Of a stretch of DNA of 55,140 nucleotides, positions 8,692 through 17,585 are shown one piece after another. A program made the translations under genes and the position numbers. A model generated the notes under the pieces. The model was not told the DNA's origin. It did no database searches and saw only the letters and a program-made list of their open reading frames with translations. The DNA is from Candidatus Oceanisphaera merdipullorum (GTDB lineage: Bacteria; Pseudomonadota; Gammaproteobacteria; Enterobacterales; Aeromonadaceae). Numbering within the stretch: the first letter of the stretch is position 1; each line of letters opens with the position of its first letter. The stretch is taken from positions 1 to 55,140 of the forward strand of contig JAHLFI010000033.1 in the NCBI GenBank assembly GCA_018883865.1. The letters are read 5' to 3'.

Positions 8692-9720
8692 ATGATAATC
8701 CATATTTTAATTTGCGATGACTCCTTAGTGGCCCGCAAACAAGTAGCCAGTGCGCTACCGGCTGACTGGCCGGTAGAGCTGCACTTTGCCGAAGACGGCA
8801 AGCAAGCACTGGCCTTTTTGCAACAGCACGGCGCCGATGTGTTATTTCTCGATCTCAACATGCCCGAGCTCGACGGTTATGGCGTGCTCAGCATCATTAA
8901 AGAACAAAACTTGCCCGTGATGACAGTGGTGATTTCCGGTGATATCCAGCCAACGGCCAAGCACAAGGTGCGCACGCTAGGTGCCATTGGTTTTATTACT
9001 AAACCCATCGTCAAACAAGAACTCACTCAGTTGTTAATGGACTATGGCTTATATCGACCGAATACCGTTCAAGCACAAATGCAGACGGCCATTGGCCTAG
9101 AAATACCGAACAACATAGAGTCCAATGACACCGTAACCTTGTTTGAGTTTCTGCAAGAAATGGCCAACATCGCCATGGGCCAGGCATCAAATCTATTGGC
9201 CCAACTGCTCAAGGTCTTTATTCAACAGCCAATCCCTAGAGTGGCACTGATTGCACGCAGCGAACTCAATATGGCGATTTCAGCCATTGAAGGCAATACA
9301 GATTATTCGGCCGTGTGCCAAGGCTTTGTAGGTGCCGGCGTTTCCGGCGAAGCCCTGTTATTATTCACCGATACCAACAGTGAGCAAATGGCCAAGTTGC
9401 TGCACTATGAAAACGAAACCAGCTCGGCCCCCGAGATAGAAGTATTACTGGATATATCAAACATTTTATTCAGTGCCTTTATTAAAGGACTCGGAGAGCA
9501 GCTAGATATTCATTTTGGCTTAGGTCAACCCCATATTTTAGGCCGCCATCAACCGATTGAAGGTTTACTGGCCCACCATAAACAACAAACAGAACAACTA
9601 CTGTGTATCGAAATTCCCTATGAGCTAGCGCAACAGAATATTAATTGTAATCTACTGGTATTATTGACTGAAAGTTCAGTTACACGGTTAGAGCAACGGC
9701 TAAGTTATTTACTGCAATGA
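8692..9720 (+). CDS. response regulator with receiver domain and CheC-like phosphatase domain
   Basis: A protein of 342 residues. Residues 1-120 are a complete receiver domain: acidic pair D9-D10, phospho-acceptor D54 in FLDLNMPELDG, switch S82 (VVISGD) and K104 (ITKP). Residues 150-335 resemble CheC/CheX phosphatases, with the paired helices that carry the catalytic Glu/Asn: EMANIAMGQASNLL (E156, N159) and LLDISNILFSAF (D254, N257; the first acid is Asp, not Glu). CheC-type domains remove phosphate from CheY-like proteins, so this one could act on another receiver or regulate itself. No DNA-binding domain is present. The stop is 17 bp before the diguanylate cyclase gene, so the two form an operon. 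No histidine kinase is adjacent. Confidence 0.87.
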   Translation: MIIHILICDDSLVARKQVASALPADWPVELHFAEDGKQALAFLQQHGADVLFLDLNMPELDGYGVLSIIKEQNLPVMTVVISGDIQPTAKHKVRTLGAIGFITKPIVKQELTQLLMDYGLYRPNTVQAQMQTAIGLEIPNNIESNDTVTLFEFLQEMANIAMGQASNLLAQLLKVFIQQPIPRVALIARSELNMAISAIEGNTDYSAVCQGFVGAGVSGEALLLFTDTNSEQMAKLLHYENETSSAPEIEVLLDISNILFSAFIKGLGEQLDIHFGLGQPHILGRHQPIEGLLAHHKQQTEQLLCIEIPYELAQQNINCNLLVLLTESSVTRLEQRLSYLLQ

Positions 9721-9737
9721 GCCAGATGGAGTAAGCC

Positions 9738-10694
9738 ATGCCCCTCGCAATACAGGATGCCCGTGAATTTCATTTTCTGCTCGATATGCTCGAGTCGGTG
9801 GAAATCGGCCTAGTGGTATTAGATTTAGAGTTTAAGGTGCAGCTGTGGAATGGCTTTATGGAAAACCACAGCGGCCTCACCTCAACCGCGGTGCGTGAAC
9901 AAAATATTTTTTCTTTATTCCCAGAGTTACCCGCAGCTTGGCTAAAACGCAAAATTGATACTGTGGTCATGCTCAATACTCGCGCATTTACGTCGTGGGA
10001 ATTACGCCCTTATTTATTTCGTTTTGGCAGTAGTAGGCCCATTACCGGCACATCGCCCTACATGTTTCAAAACGTGACTATCAGCCCCTTGGTCGAGCCA
10101 GATGGCAGTATAAAACGAGTCTGTTTGATGGTGTACGATGTCACGGACGTGGCCAGTAGCCGCATGGAGTTAGAGCAAGTCAACGCAGAGCTGGACCGCT
10201 TAAGCAAAACGGATAACTTAACTAAATTACTGAATCGCGGCGCATGGGAAGATAAGCTAAACAGTGAATTCGACCGTTTTAGCCGCTACGGTCACGATTG
10301 CACCTTGATCATGCTCGATATAGATAACTTTAAGCGGGTTAACGATCTACACGGGCATCAGGTGGGCGATGAAGTTATTCGCCACCTCGCCGACACCATG
10401 CGCGCCAGCCTGCGTAATACGGATTATTTAGGCCGCTATGGCGGCGAAGAATTTGCCATTATCTTACCAGAAACCAACTTGGAGGGAGCTTGCGTGATTG
10501 CCGAGCGTCTGCGCCAATCCATAGCCGAGGCGAGCATCAGTAGCCACGATATAAACGTGAGCTATACCATTAGCTTAGGTGTGGCAGCTTTGCACAAGCA
10601 AATCCCCAGCAGCCAACATTGGTTACGCCAAGCGGACGCGGCTTTATACGCGGCCAAGCACGGCGGTCGCAACCAAGTGGTATGTGCTGAATAA
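9738..10694 (+). CDS. PAS-domain diguanylate cyclase (GGEEF)
   Basis: Makes the second messenger cyclic di-GMP from two GTP. Residues 11-140 form a PAS-type sensor (FHFLLDMLESVEIGLVVLDL ... VCLMVYDVTDVASSR), a short helix links on, and residues 155-315 are the GGDEF domain. The active site is GGEEF at 235-239 in YLGRYGGEEFAIILPE. The inhibitory I-site RxxD is present at 226-229 (RNTD), exactly five residues before GGEEF, so feedback inhibition is expected. LDIDNFKRVND supplies the metal-binding Asp. No membrane segment is seen, so the protein is cytoplasmic. It is second in an operon after the receiver-CheC gene, which probably tunes its activity. A strong terminator follows. Confidence 0.94.
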   Translation: MPLAIQDAREFHFLLDMLESVEIGLVVLDLEFKVQLWNGFMENHSGLTSTAVREQNIFSLFPELPAAWLKRKIDTVVMLNTRAFTSWELRPYLFRFGSSRPITGTSPYMFQNVTISPLVEPDGSIKRVCLMVYDVTDVASSRMELEQVNAELDRLSKTDNLTKLLNRGAWEDKLNSEFDRFSRYGHDCTLIMLDIDNFKRVNDLHGHQVGDEVIRHLADTMRASLRNTDYLGRYGGEEFAIILPETNLEGACVIAERLRQSIAEASISSHDINVSYTISLGVAALHKQIPSSQHWLRQADAALYAAKHGGRNQVVCAE

Positions 10695-10734
10695 ACACAG
10701 CGCTCGCACCAAGCCCTCGCTAACCGCCCATTAA

Positions 10735-10768
10735 AAAAGCCCAGTCGCATGATACGACTGGGCTTTTT
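10735..10768. terminator. bidirectional intrinsic terminator, diguanylate cyclase / fabV
   Basis: A 13-bp perfect stem (AAAAGCCCAGTCG at 10735-10747 with its complement at 10755-10767), 7-base loop, with A-run before and T-run after. It serves the diguanylate cyclase gene on the plus strand and fabV on the minus strand. Confidence 0.93.
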
Positions 10769-10791
10769 ACTGCGGCGCTTTTTACTGCGGC
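10762..10791. repeat. perfect 15-bp tandem duplication at a terminator tail
   Basis: The unit GCTTTTTACTGCGGC occurs twice head to tail (10762-10776 and 10777-10791). The first copy begins inside the 3' arm of the terminator, so the T-run of the terminator has been doubled. It lies 15 bp from the fabV stop. Confidence 0.85.
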
Positions 10792-10805
10792 AATGTTACT
10801 GACGT

Positions 10806-12005
10806 TTACGCCAGTTCAATCACTTCAAATTCAACTTGTGGATTTACATCGGCTTCGTAATCCACACCTTCTAAACCAAAACCAAACAGACGTAAAAATT
10901 CATCTTTGTAACCTTGGTAATCGGTTAACTGATAAATATTGTCGTCTTTAACCTGAGACCAAATTTCACGGCAGGCATCTTGGACCGCATCACGCAGCTC
11001 CCAGTCGTCTAAACGCAGACGGTTCTCTTCATCCACTTGCGCCGGCTGTTCGCCGTATAATTGCGTGGCAAACAAACGCTGAATTTGCTCGATACAGCCT
11101 TCGTGAATGCCCTGCTCTTTCATCACCTTAAAGGCCATTGAGATATACAAAGGCATTACCGGAATCGCAGCCGACGCCTGGGTTACCACAGACTTCAATA
11201 CGGCCACGTGGGCATTACCACCCTTGGCTTTAAGCTTGGCATCAATGGCATGCGCCGCGCGATCTAAGTCTTCTTTCGCCTTACCCAGCGTGCCGTGCCA
11301 GTAAATGGGCCACGTTAAGCTGGTGCCGATGTAAGAATAAGCCACCGACTTAGCCCCGTCCGCCAACACGCCTGCATCCGCCAGCGCATTCATCCATAAT
11401 TCCCAGTCTTGACCGCCCATCACTTGAATGGTGTCGGCAATTTCTTGCTCATTAGCAGGCTCTACTTCGGCTTCAATCAACACATCTTTATTAGTGTCGA
11501 GCGCGGTAGATTTGTAGACCTCGCCAATCGGCTTCAGGGCTGAGCGCACCACTACACCAGAGTCGGGCATTTTACGCACCGGTGAGGCCAGCGAATACAC
11601 AACTAAGTCAATCTGCCCCAAGTCTTGCTTGATAAGCTCAATGACTTGTTCGCGGCACGCATTAGAGAAGGCGTCGCCATTAATGCTTTTCGAATACAAA
11701 CCTTCGGCCTTAGCGGCTTTATCGAAAGCGGCCGAGTTGTACCAACCGGCGGAGGCGGTTTTTTTATCGGTGGCGCCCTTTTCAAAGAACACACCTAGGG
11801 TGGCCGCATGGCTGCCAAATGCCGCATTAATACGTGAAGCCAAGCCATAACCGGTAGAGGCGCCGATCACCAATACTTTTTTCGGGCCATTAGCTAACTG
11901 GCCTTTGGCTTTTACGTAAGCAATTTGCTCGGCTACGTTCGCCGCACACCCAACTGGATGAGTAGTAGTACAGATAAAGCCACGAACCTTAGGTTTAATA
12001 ATCAT
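10806..12005 (-). CDS. fabV: trans-2-enoyl-ACP reductase FabV (NADH)
   Basis: Catalyses the last reduction of each fatty-acid elongation cycle in the cytoplasm. At 399 residues it fits the FabV family, which is about 60% longer than FabI. The N-terminal [13 protein letters not shown] block, the nucleotide-binding [16 protein letters not shown] (residues 44-59) and the catalytic Y235-x8-K244 pair ([11 protein letters not shown]) are all present; the eight-residue spacing separates FabV from FabI (six). FabV enzymes are generally insensitive to triclosan, so intrinsic tolerance is expected if this is the main reductase. The gene is monocistronic, bounded by a bidirectional terminator, and divergent from radD across 326 bp that hold a perfect hairpin. 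Confidence 0.96.
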   Translation of the reverse strand: MIIKPKVRGFICTTTHPVGCAANVAEQIAYVKAKGQLANGPKKVLVIGASTGYGLASRINAAFGSHAATLGVFFEKGATDKKTASAGWYNSAAFDKAAKAEGLYSKSINGDAFSNACREQVIELIKQDLGQIDLVVYSLASPVRKMPDSGVVVRSALKPIGEVYKSTALDTNKDVLIEAEVEPANEQEIADTIQVMGGQDWELWMNALADAGVLADGAKSVAYSYIGTSLTWPIYWHGTLGKAKEDLDRAAHAIDAKLKAKGGNAHVAVLKSVVTQASAAIPVMPLYISMAFKVMKEQGIHEGCIEQIQRLFATQLYGEQPAQVDEENRLRLDDWELRDAVQDACREIWSQVKDDNIYQLTDYQGYKDEFLRLFGFGLEGVDYEADVNPQVEFEVIELA

Positions 12006-12331
12006 GCCGTTATGTGCCTCAATGGTTTTTAAAATAAGTTCTTATAAAGATGCCCCATTCTAAAGCAAAGTGAAGCGGGAACCAAAGCGGGAAGCCAGAC
12101 GCTAAACGCCGAAAGCTAAAAAGAGCAACTCAGCCCACAAATTTGAGGCCTTTTGCCGCTATGAGCGTAAAAGCACAGCCCGAGATATAAATCACTTATC
12201 GAAAACACAGGTTAACTCTCGCTAACCTGTGTTTCTCGCAGCTTTAAGCTGAGAGCGGCATGTTCAATTTTTGATTTTTTGGCCAGTTCTGCGCACACTG
12301 TGACCCTGTTTGCTTACCGTTAAAGTCAATT
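12006..12331. other. 326-bp divergent intergenic region fabV/radD
   Basis: No gene seen. It must hold the fabV and radD promoters. It contains the word AAGCGGGAA twice at a 12-bp period (12073-12081, 12085-12093) and the hairpin listed at 12203-12234. Confidence 0.6.
12203..12234. promoter_or_regulatory. perfect 12-bp dyad between divergent fabV and radD
   Basis: AAACACAGGTTA (12203-12214) and TAACCTGTGTTT (12223-12234) are exact complements around an 8-base spacer. It sits about 100 bp before radD and 200 bp before fabV. There is no useful T-run and no gene ends here, so it is more likely an operator or a 5'-leader hairpin than a terminator. Confidence 0.55.
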
Positions 12332-14086
12332 ATGTTTACCCTGCGCCCTTATCAACAAGAGGCAGTAGAGCGCACGCTCACCTACTTCCGTCGCCATGAT
12401 GTTCCTGGCGTATTAGTGCTGCCTACCGGAGCCGGTAAGAGCTTAGTGATCGCAGAATTGGCGCGTTTAGCACGCGGTAGGGTGTTGGTATTAGCGCACG
12501 TGAAAGAGCTGGTGGAGCAAAACCACGCTAAGTATCAAAGCTATGGCCAAGAAGCCGCGATATTTTCGGCGGGCCTTGGCAAAAAACAAGCGCACACTCA
12601 GGTGGTGTTTGGCTCTGTGCAGTCGGTAGCCCGAAACTTACAAGCTTTCAGCCAATTTAGCTTAGTCATTATAGATGAATGTCATAGAGTCTCAGATGAC
12701 GACGAAAGCCAATACCTGCAGGTGGTTAATCATCTAAAAGAGTCCAATCCTAAACTCAAGGTGCTGGGCCTCACCGCCACGCCCTATCGCTTAGGCTTGG
12801 GTTGGATTTATCAAACCCATTACCATGGCTTCGTACGCAGCCGTAAACCGCGCTTTTTTAAACATTGTTTGTTTGAGCTGCCACTGCGGCTGATGATAAA
12901 ACAAGGCTACCTGTGCCCCCCCGACATCATAGACGCCCCTGTGGTGCATTATGACTTTTCAAGGCTTTATGAGCAGGGCTTATTTACCGAGCAAGCATTA
13001 GAAAAAGAGCTGGCGCGCCAGCCCAGAGTTACGCCGCACATAGTGCAACAAATTCAAGACTATTCAGTGGAGCGCGTCGGCGTCATGGTGTTTGCCAGCA
13101 CGGTGCGCCACGCCGCAGAAGTAGCTGGCCTGTTACCGCCTCAGCAAACCGCACTCATCACCGGCGACACGCCAGGACCGATGCGCGATGAGATCATTCG
13201 CCGCTTTAAGGCTCGCGAGCTGAAGTTTCTGGTGAACGTGTCTGTGCTGACCACCGGCTTCGATGCGCCACACGTGGATGTGATAGCCCTGCTGCGCCCC
13301 ACGCAATCGGTGGCGCTGTATCAACAAATTATTGGCCGAGGTTTGCGCTTAAGCCCAGATAAAACTGACTGCTTAGTCTTGGACTATGCGGGCAACAACA
13401 TGGATATTTTTGCCCCTGATGTGGGCGAACCCAGACCGAATCCAGATACGACGCAGGTGCAGGTGCCGTGTCCTGCGTGTGGTTTTGCCAATATTTTTTG
13501 GGGTAAGACTGACGAGCAAGGCCATGTGCTGGAGCACTTTGGCCGCCGCTGCCAAGGTCTATTCGCGTTAGAGGATGAGCCAGATGAGGTGGGTGAACCT
13601 TGTGGCTATCGTTTTCGTTTTAAATCTTGCCCGCAATGTTTGGCGGAAAATGACATAGCCGCACGCCAATGCCACGACTGTGGCTGCGTGTTAGTGGATC
13701 CTGATAAGAAGCTGAAAGAAGCGCTGGCGCTGAAAGATGCGCTTATCTTGCGCTGTGCCGGCATGAGCATCATTGAGGGTACCGGCAAATTTGGCCCCGC
13801 CCTTAATGCCACCTATTACGATGAAGATGGCACCGAGCTTACGCAGTGGTATGCTTTTGACGCTAAAGGCAAGACCGGCCGTTTTTTTCTGGAGTTTGTG
13901 CGCCCCCATTGGCCCGCCCCCGGATTTGAGCCAGAGTTTACTACCCTGACTGAGGTGTTGGCGGTGGCCAAGCAGTTTCGTCACCCGGACTTCGTGATCG
14001 CCCGCAAGCACAAACAAGGCTGGCGCATTAAAGAAACGCTGTTTGATTACCAAGGCCGGTTTCGACTGGCAAATGCTTTGTCTTAA
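12332..14086 (+). CDS. radD: DEAD/DEAH-type helicase RadD (YejH)
   Basis: A superfamily 2 ATPase acting in DNA repair; E. coli RadD works with RecA and SSB in recombination and radiation survival. The N-terminus [15 protein letters not shown] is the Q-motif region. Walker A is PTGAGKS (31-37), motif II is DECH (115-118), motif III GLTATP, and motif [12 protein letters not shown]. After the helicase core come the family's zinc-binding cysteines ([13 protein letters not shown], then [20 protein letters not shown]). Length 584 against 586 in E. coli, and the C-terminal [10 protein letters not shown] and FDYQGRFR blocks match. No operon partner; dacB starts about 80 bp downstream without a visible terminator. 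Confidence 0.96.
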   Translation: MFTLRPYQQEAVERTLTYFRRHDVPGVLVLPTGAGKSLVIAELARLARGRVLVLAHVKELVEQNHAKYQSYGQEAAIFSAGLGKKQAHTQVVFGSVQSVARNLQAFSQFSLVIIDECHRVSDDDESQYLQVVNHLKESNPKLKVLGLTATPYRLGLGWIYQTHYHGFVRSRKPRFFKHCLFELPLRLMIKQGYLCPPDIIDAPVVHYDFSRLYEQGLFTEQALEKELARQPRVTPHIVQQIQDYSVERVGVMVFASTVRHAAEVAGLLPPQQTALITGDTPGPMRDEIIRRFKARELKFLVNVSVLTTGFDAPHVDVIALLRPTQSVALYQQIIGRGLRLSPDKTDCLVLDYAGNNMDIFAPDVGEPRPNPDTTQVQVPCPACGFANIFWGKTDEQGHVLEHFGRRCQGLFALEDEPDEVGEPCGYRFRFKSCPQCLAENDIAARQCHDCGCVLVDPDKKLKEALALKDALILRCAGMSIIEGTGKFGPALNATYYDEDGTELTQWYAFDAKGKTGRFFLEFVRPHWPAPGFEPEFTTLTEVLAVAKQFRHPDFVIARKHKQGWRIKETLFDYQGRFRLANALS

Positions 14087-14165
14087 CGTGTGCGGCTTGA
14101 AACGTGAAGCCCTGCCAAGCAAACCTATTCCACCCCCCTTTATTATTGTTAGCGAAGAGACATAA

Positions 14166-15644
14166 ATGCGTTCATATTCACTTGGCCTTACGGCCGTACT
14201 GCTCAGCATGAGTGCTTTGGCTAGCATAACGGTTAGCAGCGCCCACGCCGCCCTTTCCCCGGAGCCAGATAACGCGCAAGTAGCGTGGATCTTAGCGGAT
14301 GCTAAAACAGGTCACATAGCAGCCAGTCAGAACAGCGAGCTGTTATTAAAGCCAGCTTCTACTCAAAAGCTGGTTACCACCTTGGCGGGCGCCTTGGCGC
14401 TGGGCCCAGATTGGCGCTACCAGACGCAAGTCTATTATCGCGGAGTGCTTGATAACGGCCATCTAGTGGGTGACTTACTGGTCGACTTCGTCGGCGACCC
14501 CACGCTCACGCGCGAGCAATTGCGCGACCTGCTTAAGCGCAGTGGCGTCAGCCAAATTAGCGGTAACCTACTGCTTAACCAAGCACGCTTTAACGGTTAC
14601 GATCGTGGGAATGGCGGCTCTTGGAATGACTTAAGCCTGTGTTATACCGCCCCCGTGTCGGCGCTGATCTTGGACCGCAACTGCGTACAAGGCGCCTTGT
14701 ACGCGACTAGCGGCCAGCCAGCACGCGCCACTGTGCCCGCCCATCAGCCGGTGAAAGTAAGTGCCGAGGTGGAAGTCGTGGGGCCAGCTGAGCAAAAGCG
14801 CCGCTTTTGTGAATTAGAAGTCGCCATGACGCCGCCTAACCAATATCGTCTTACGGGCTGTATTGGCCCGCGCAAAGAGCCATGGCCACTGCGCTTTGCC
14901 ATTCAAGACGTAGAGGCTTGGGGTCAAGATTTAAGCCGCTGGGCACTGGATCAGGCCGGTATTCGACTGGTCGGCACCATTAAAGACAGCCGTATTAATA
15001 TTCCATTAAATGCTGACGATTGGCAGCCAGTGGCCAGCCAGCAATCGCCCCCTTTAAAAGAGCTTACCCGCGTCATCTTGGAGCAATCCGATAACCTGTA
15101 TGCGGACAGCTTGCTGCGCACCTTAGGTGCCGAGCATTTTCGTCAGTCTGGCAGCTTTGCTAACGGCACACAGGCGGTGCGCGAAATTTTACTCGCAGAG
15201 GCCGGCCTCGACTTAGGCCCCAGCTGGCTGGCAGACGGCTCCGGCTTGTCGGCGCATAACTTATTGCGCGCCCAAGACTTGCTCGCCGTGTTGTTGGTGA
15301 TCGCAAATGAGCCCCGCGCCCAGTGGTTGAAGGCGCTGTTACCGGTAAGTGGCGAAAGCGGCACTTTGTTGTATCGCAAGAGCGTGCAAGACCCTAGCCT
15401 AAAAGGCAAAATTCAGGCCAAAACCGGCACTATAGCGCACGTACAAAACTTGGCTGGATTTTTAGATACCGATAACGGTCAGCAAAAAGTGTTTGTGCTG
15501 TTACAAAACGCCTTGTCGATTAGCCCACAGCATGAAAAAGACATAGCAGCAGGGATTGGCGAGTGGCCGGCGCGACGCTTCGAGCGAGATTGGTTAAGCT
15601 CGGCGGTGCACAATGGCTCCATAGACCAAGGCGCCATTGAGTAA
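14166..15644 (+). CDS. dacB: D-alanyl-D-alanine carboxypeptidase/endopeptidase (PBP4)
   Basis: A periplasmic low-molecular-weight penicillin-binding protein that trims D-Ala and cuts D-Ala-mDAP cross-links in peptidoglycan. The first 28 residues are a signal peptide ending SSAHA. The three active-site motifs are present: S65-T-Q-K68 (KPASTQKLV), SDN in ILEQSDNLYADSLL, and KTG in QAKTGTIAHVQNLAGF. The 492-residue length and the large domain inserted between SxxK and SxN are typical of the PBP4/peptidase S13 family. It follows radD by 79 bp on the same strand; co-transcription is possible. No ribosome site is better than the GAAGAG just upstream of ATG 14166. Confidence 0.95.
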   Translation: MRSYSLGLTAVLLSMSALASITVSSAHAALSPEPDNAQVAWILADAKTGHIAASQNSELLLKPASTQKLVTTLAGALALGPDWRYQTQVYYRGVLDNGHLVGDLLVDFVGDPTLTREQLRDLLKRSGVSQISGNLLLNQARFNGYDRGNGGSWNDLSLCYTAPVSALILDRNCVQGALYATSGQPARATVPAHQPVKVSAEVEVVGPAEQKRRFCELEVAMTPPNQYRLTGCIGPRKEPWPLRFAIQDVEAWGQDLSRWALDQAGIRLVGTIKDSRINIPLNADDWQPVASQQSPPLKELTRVILEQSDNLYADSLLRTLGAEHFRQSGSFANGTQAVREILLAEAGLDLGPSWLADGSGLSAHNLLRAQDLLAVLLVIANEPRAQWLKALLPVSGESGTLLYRKSVQDPSLKGKIQAKTGTIAHVQNLAGFLDTDNGQQKVFVLLQNALSISPQHEKDIAAGIGEWPARRFERDWLSSAVHNGSIDQGAIE

Positions 15645-15763
15645 TGGCATTAAGTAATTCCATAGTAATAAGCTATCAATCAGCAATAAATTAACGATTT
15701 ATCTTACTTGAGCTACCACGTTATACTGGCTCCAGCTTAATTAATACGTCCTAGGAGACAAAT

Positions 15764-16027
15764 ATGTTTGCAGTGATTTTTGGTCGTCCCGGTTGCCCTT
15801 ATTGTGTGCGTGCGAAAGATCTCGCCGAGAAGTTAGCCGCTGAACGCGATGACTTCGAGTTTCGCTATATCGATATTCATGAAGAAGGCATTTCTAAAGA
15901 AGACTTAGAAAAAACCGTGGGTAAGCCGGTAGAAACCGTGCCACAAATTTTCCTCGACCAAGTACACATTGGCGGTTTCACCGAATTTGAAGCTCATGCC
16001 AAAGCCAACCTAGGCTTGTTTGCTTAA
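15764..16027 (+). CDS. grxA: glutaredoxin 1
   Basis: An 87-residue glutathione-dependent disulfide reductase that in E. coli reduces ribonucleotide reductase and resets OxyR. The dithiol active site CPYC is at residues 11-14. RAKDLAEKLAAERDDFEF and the cis-proline block KPVETVPQIFLDQVHIGGF match GrxA almost residue for residue. Ribosome site AGGAG lies eight bases before ATG. A terminator follows directly, so it is monocistronic. OxyR control is usual for grxA, but I could not point to a matching site here. Confidence 0.96.
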   Translation: MFAVIFGRPGCPYCVRAKDLAEKLAAERDDFEFRYIDIHEEGISKEDLEKTVGKPVETVPQIFLDQVHIGGFTEFEAHAKANLGLFA

Positions 16028-16049
16028 CTGCGTGATGCATTAAAAATAG

Positions 16050-16079
16050 ACACCGGCACGACAGTTCCGGTGTTTTTTA
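16050..16079 (+). terminator. intrinsic terminator after grxA
   Basis: Stem ACACCGG (16050-16056) with CCGGTGT (16067-16073), 10-base loop, followed by a run of six T. It lies 22 bp past the grxA stop. Confidence 0.88.
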
Positions 16080-16283
16080 TTTTGTCCTCTCACGCTTTGC
16101 CCTTCACCAGCACTTTAATTTCTTTCTCCCCCTTTTCATCTTGGCAACAAAGTCTCATCATGGGCTCATATCTTTAACCTTATTAACCAGCCCTGCCCCC
16201 AACTTTTGATTAAGCGACTGACCTTAAAAGCAGTGGCGTGAAAAAAGCTCAGGTCATAACTAAGCTGGTGCCTATTTGAGGCC

Positions 16284-17507
16284 ATGAATTTTATGTATTC
16301 CGTAGATAAATCGCACAAACTCGATAACGTTTGCTATGACATTCGTGGTCCTGTGCACAAAGAAGCCCGTCGCTTAGAAGACGAAGGCCATCGCATATTA
16401 AAACTCAATATCGGCAACCCTGCGTCTTTTGGCTTTGATGCGCCCGAAGAGTTATTAAAAGACGTGATCGTGAATCTGCCCACCAGCCAAGGTTACTGTG
16501 AGTCCAAAGGACTGTTTTCGGCCCGCAAAGCCATCATGCAGTACTATCAGCAAAAAGGGTTGCGTACCGTCGACTTGGAAGATATCTACATCGGGAATGG
16601 TGTGTCTGAGTTGATCGTAATGGCCATGCAGGCGCTGCTGAATAACGGGGATGAAATCTTAGTGCCCTCGCCGGATTATCCGCTCTGGACCGCCGCCGTA
16701 AACTTGTCTGGTGGTAAAGCCGTGCATTACGTCTGTGATGAGCAAGCAGACTGGTACCCGGACTTGGACGATATTAGGGCTAAAATCACGCCGCGCACCA
16801 AAGGCATAGTGCTGATCAATCCTAATAACCCGACGGGTGCCGTGTATGGCAGCGAGTTCTTGCTAGAAATCGTCGAGATTGCTCGCCAGAACAAGTTGAT
16901 CATCTTTGCCGATGAAATTTACGACAAAATTCTCTACGACGACGTTTCTCATCATTCGGTGTGCACCTTGTGTGACGATGTGTTGGTGGCCACGTTTAAT
17001 GGTCTGTCAAAAAGCTATCGCGCCGCAGGCTTTCGCCAAGGTTGGATGCTGATCAGCGGCCCTAAGCATCAGGCAAAAGGTTATATCGAAGGCTTAGAAA
17101 TGCTGTCCTCGATGCGGCTGTGCGCCAACGTGCCGATGCAGCACTCTATTCAGGCGGCACTCGGCGGCTATCAAAGCATTAATGAGCTGGTGTTACCCGG
17201 TGGCCGTTTGCGCCAGCAACGGGATCTCGCTTGGCAATTATTAAATGATATTCCAGGCGTGTCTTGCGTTAAACCTAAAGGCGCCATTTATATGTTCCCC
17301 CGTCTCGATCCTAAGGTGTATCCGATCAAGGATGACCAAAAGATGGTGCACGACTTACTGCTGCAAGAAAAACTGCTAGTCGTACAAGGCACCGGCTTTA
17401 ATTGGGCTACCCCAGATCACATTCGCATTGTGACCTTGCCAAGAGTCGAAGAGCTAGAAGACGCCATCGGTCGCTTGGCCCGTTTCTTGAAGCATTATCG
17501 TCAATAG
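16284..17507 (+). CDS. alaA: glutamate-pyruvate aminotransferase AlaA
   Basis: A PLP-dependent class I aminotransferase that makes L-alanine from pyruvate and glutamate in the cytoplasm. The Schiff-base lysine is K243 in NGLSKSYRAAGFRQGW. NPNNPTGAVY and FADEIYDKILYDD carry the Asn and Asp/Tyr cofactor contacts. Colinear with E. coli AlaA over the full 407 residues (405 there), including NVCYDIRGPV near the N-terminus and VKPKGAIYMFPRLD. Two ATGs compete: 16284 with GAGG two bases away, and 16293 with the same GAGG 11 bases away; the difference is three residues. A strong terminator follows. Confidence 0.95.
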   Translation: MNFMYSVDKSHKLDNVCYDIRGPVHKEARRLEDEGHRILKLNIGNPASFGFDAPEELLKDVIVNLPTSQGYCESKGLFSARKAIMQYYQQKGLRTVDLEDIYIGNGVSELIVMAMQALLNNGDEILVPSPDYPLWTAAVNLSGGKAVHYVCDEQADWYPDLDDIRAKITPRTKGIVLINPNNPTGAVYGSEFLLEIVEIARQNKLIIFADEIYDKILYDDVSHHSVCTLCDDVLVATFNGLSKSYRAAGFRQGWMLISGPKHQAKGYIEGLEMLSSMRLCANVPMQHSIQAALGGYQSINELVLPGGRLRQQRDLAWQLLNDIPGVSCVKPKGAIYMFPRLDPKVYPIKDDQKMVHDLLLQEKLLVVQGTGFNWATPDHIRIVTLPRVEELEDAIGRLARFLKHYRQ

Positions 17508-17533
17508 CTGAAAGCTCGAAATTAAGACTCCCC

Positions 17534-17568
17534 AAAAATACCGAGCCAGATAGGCTCGGTATTTTTTT
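17534..17568. terminator. bidirectional intrinsic terminator, alaA / clsA
   Basis: A 14-bp perfect stem (17534-17547 with 17553-17566), five-base loop AGATA, core ACCGAGCC, A-run on the left and seven T on the right. It lies between the convergent alaA and clsA stops. Confidence 0.94.
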
Positions 17569-17585
17569 CTTCAAGCTTCCAGCGA

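Noticed and set aside
12203-12234. Hairpin as a terminator
   Set aside because: It sits between divergent starts, so no transcript should end there, and it lacks a T-run.
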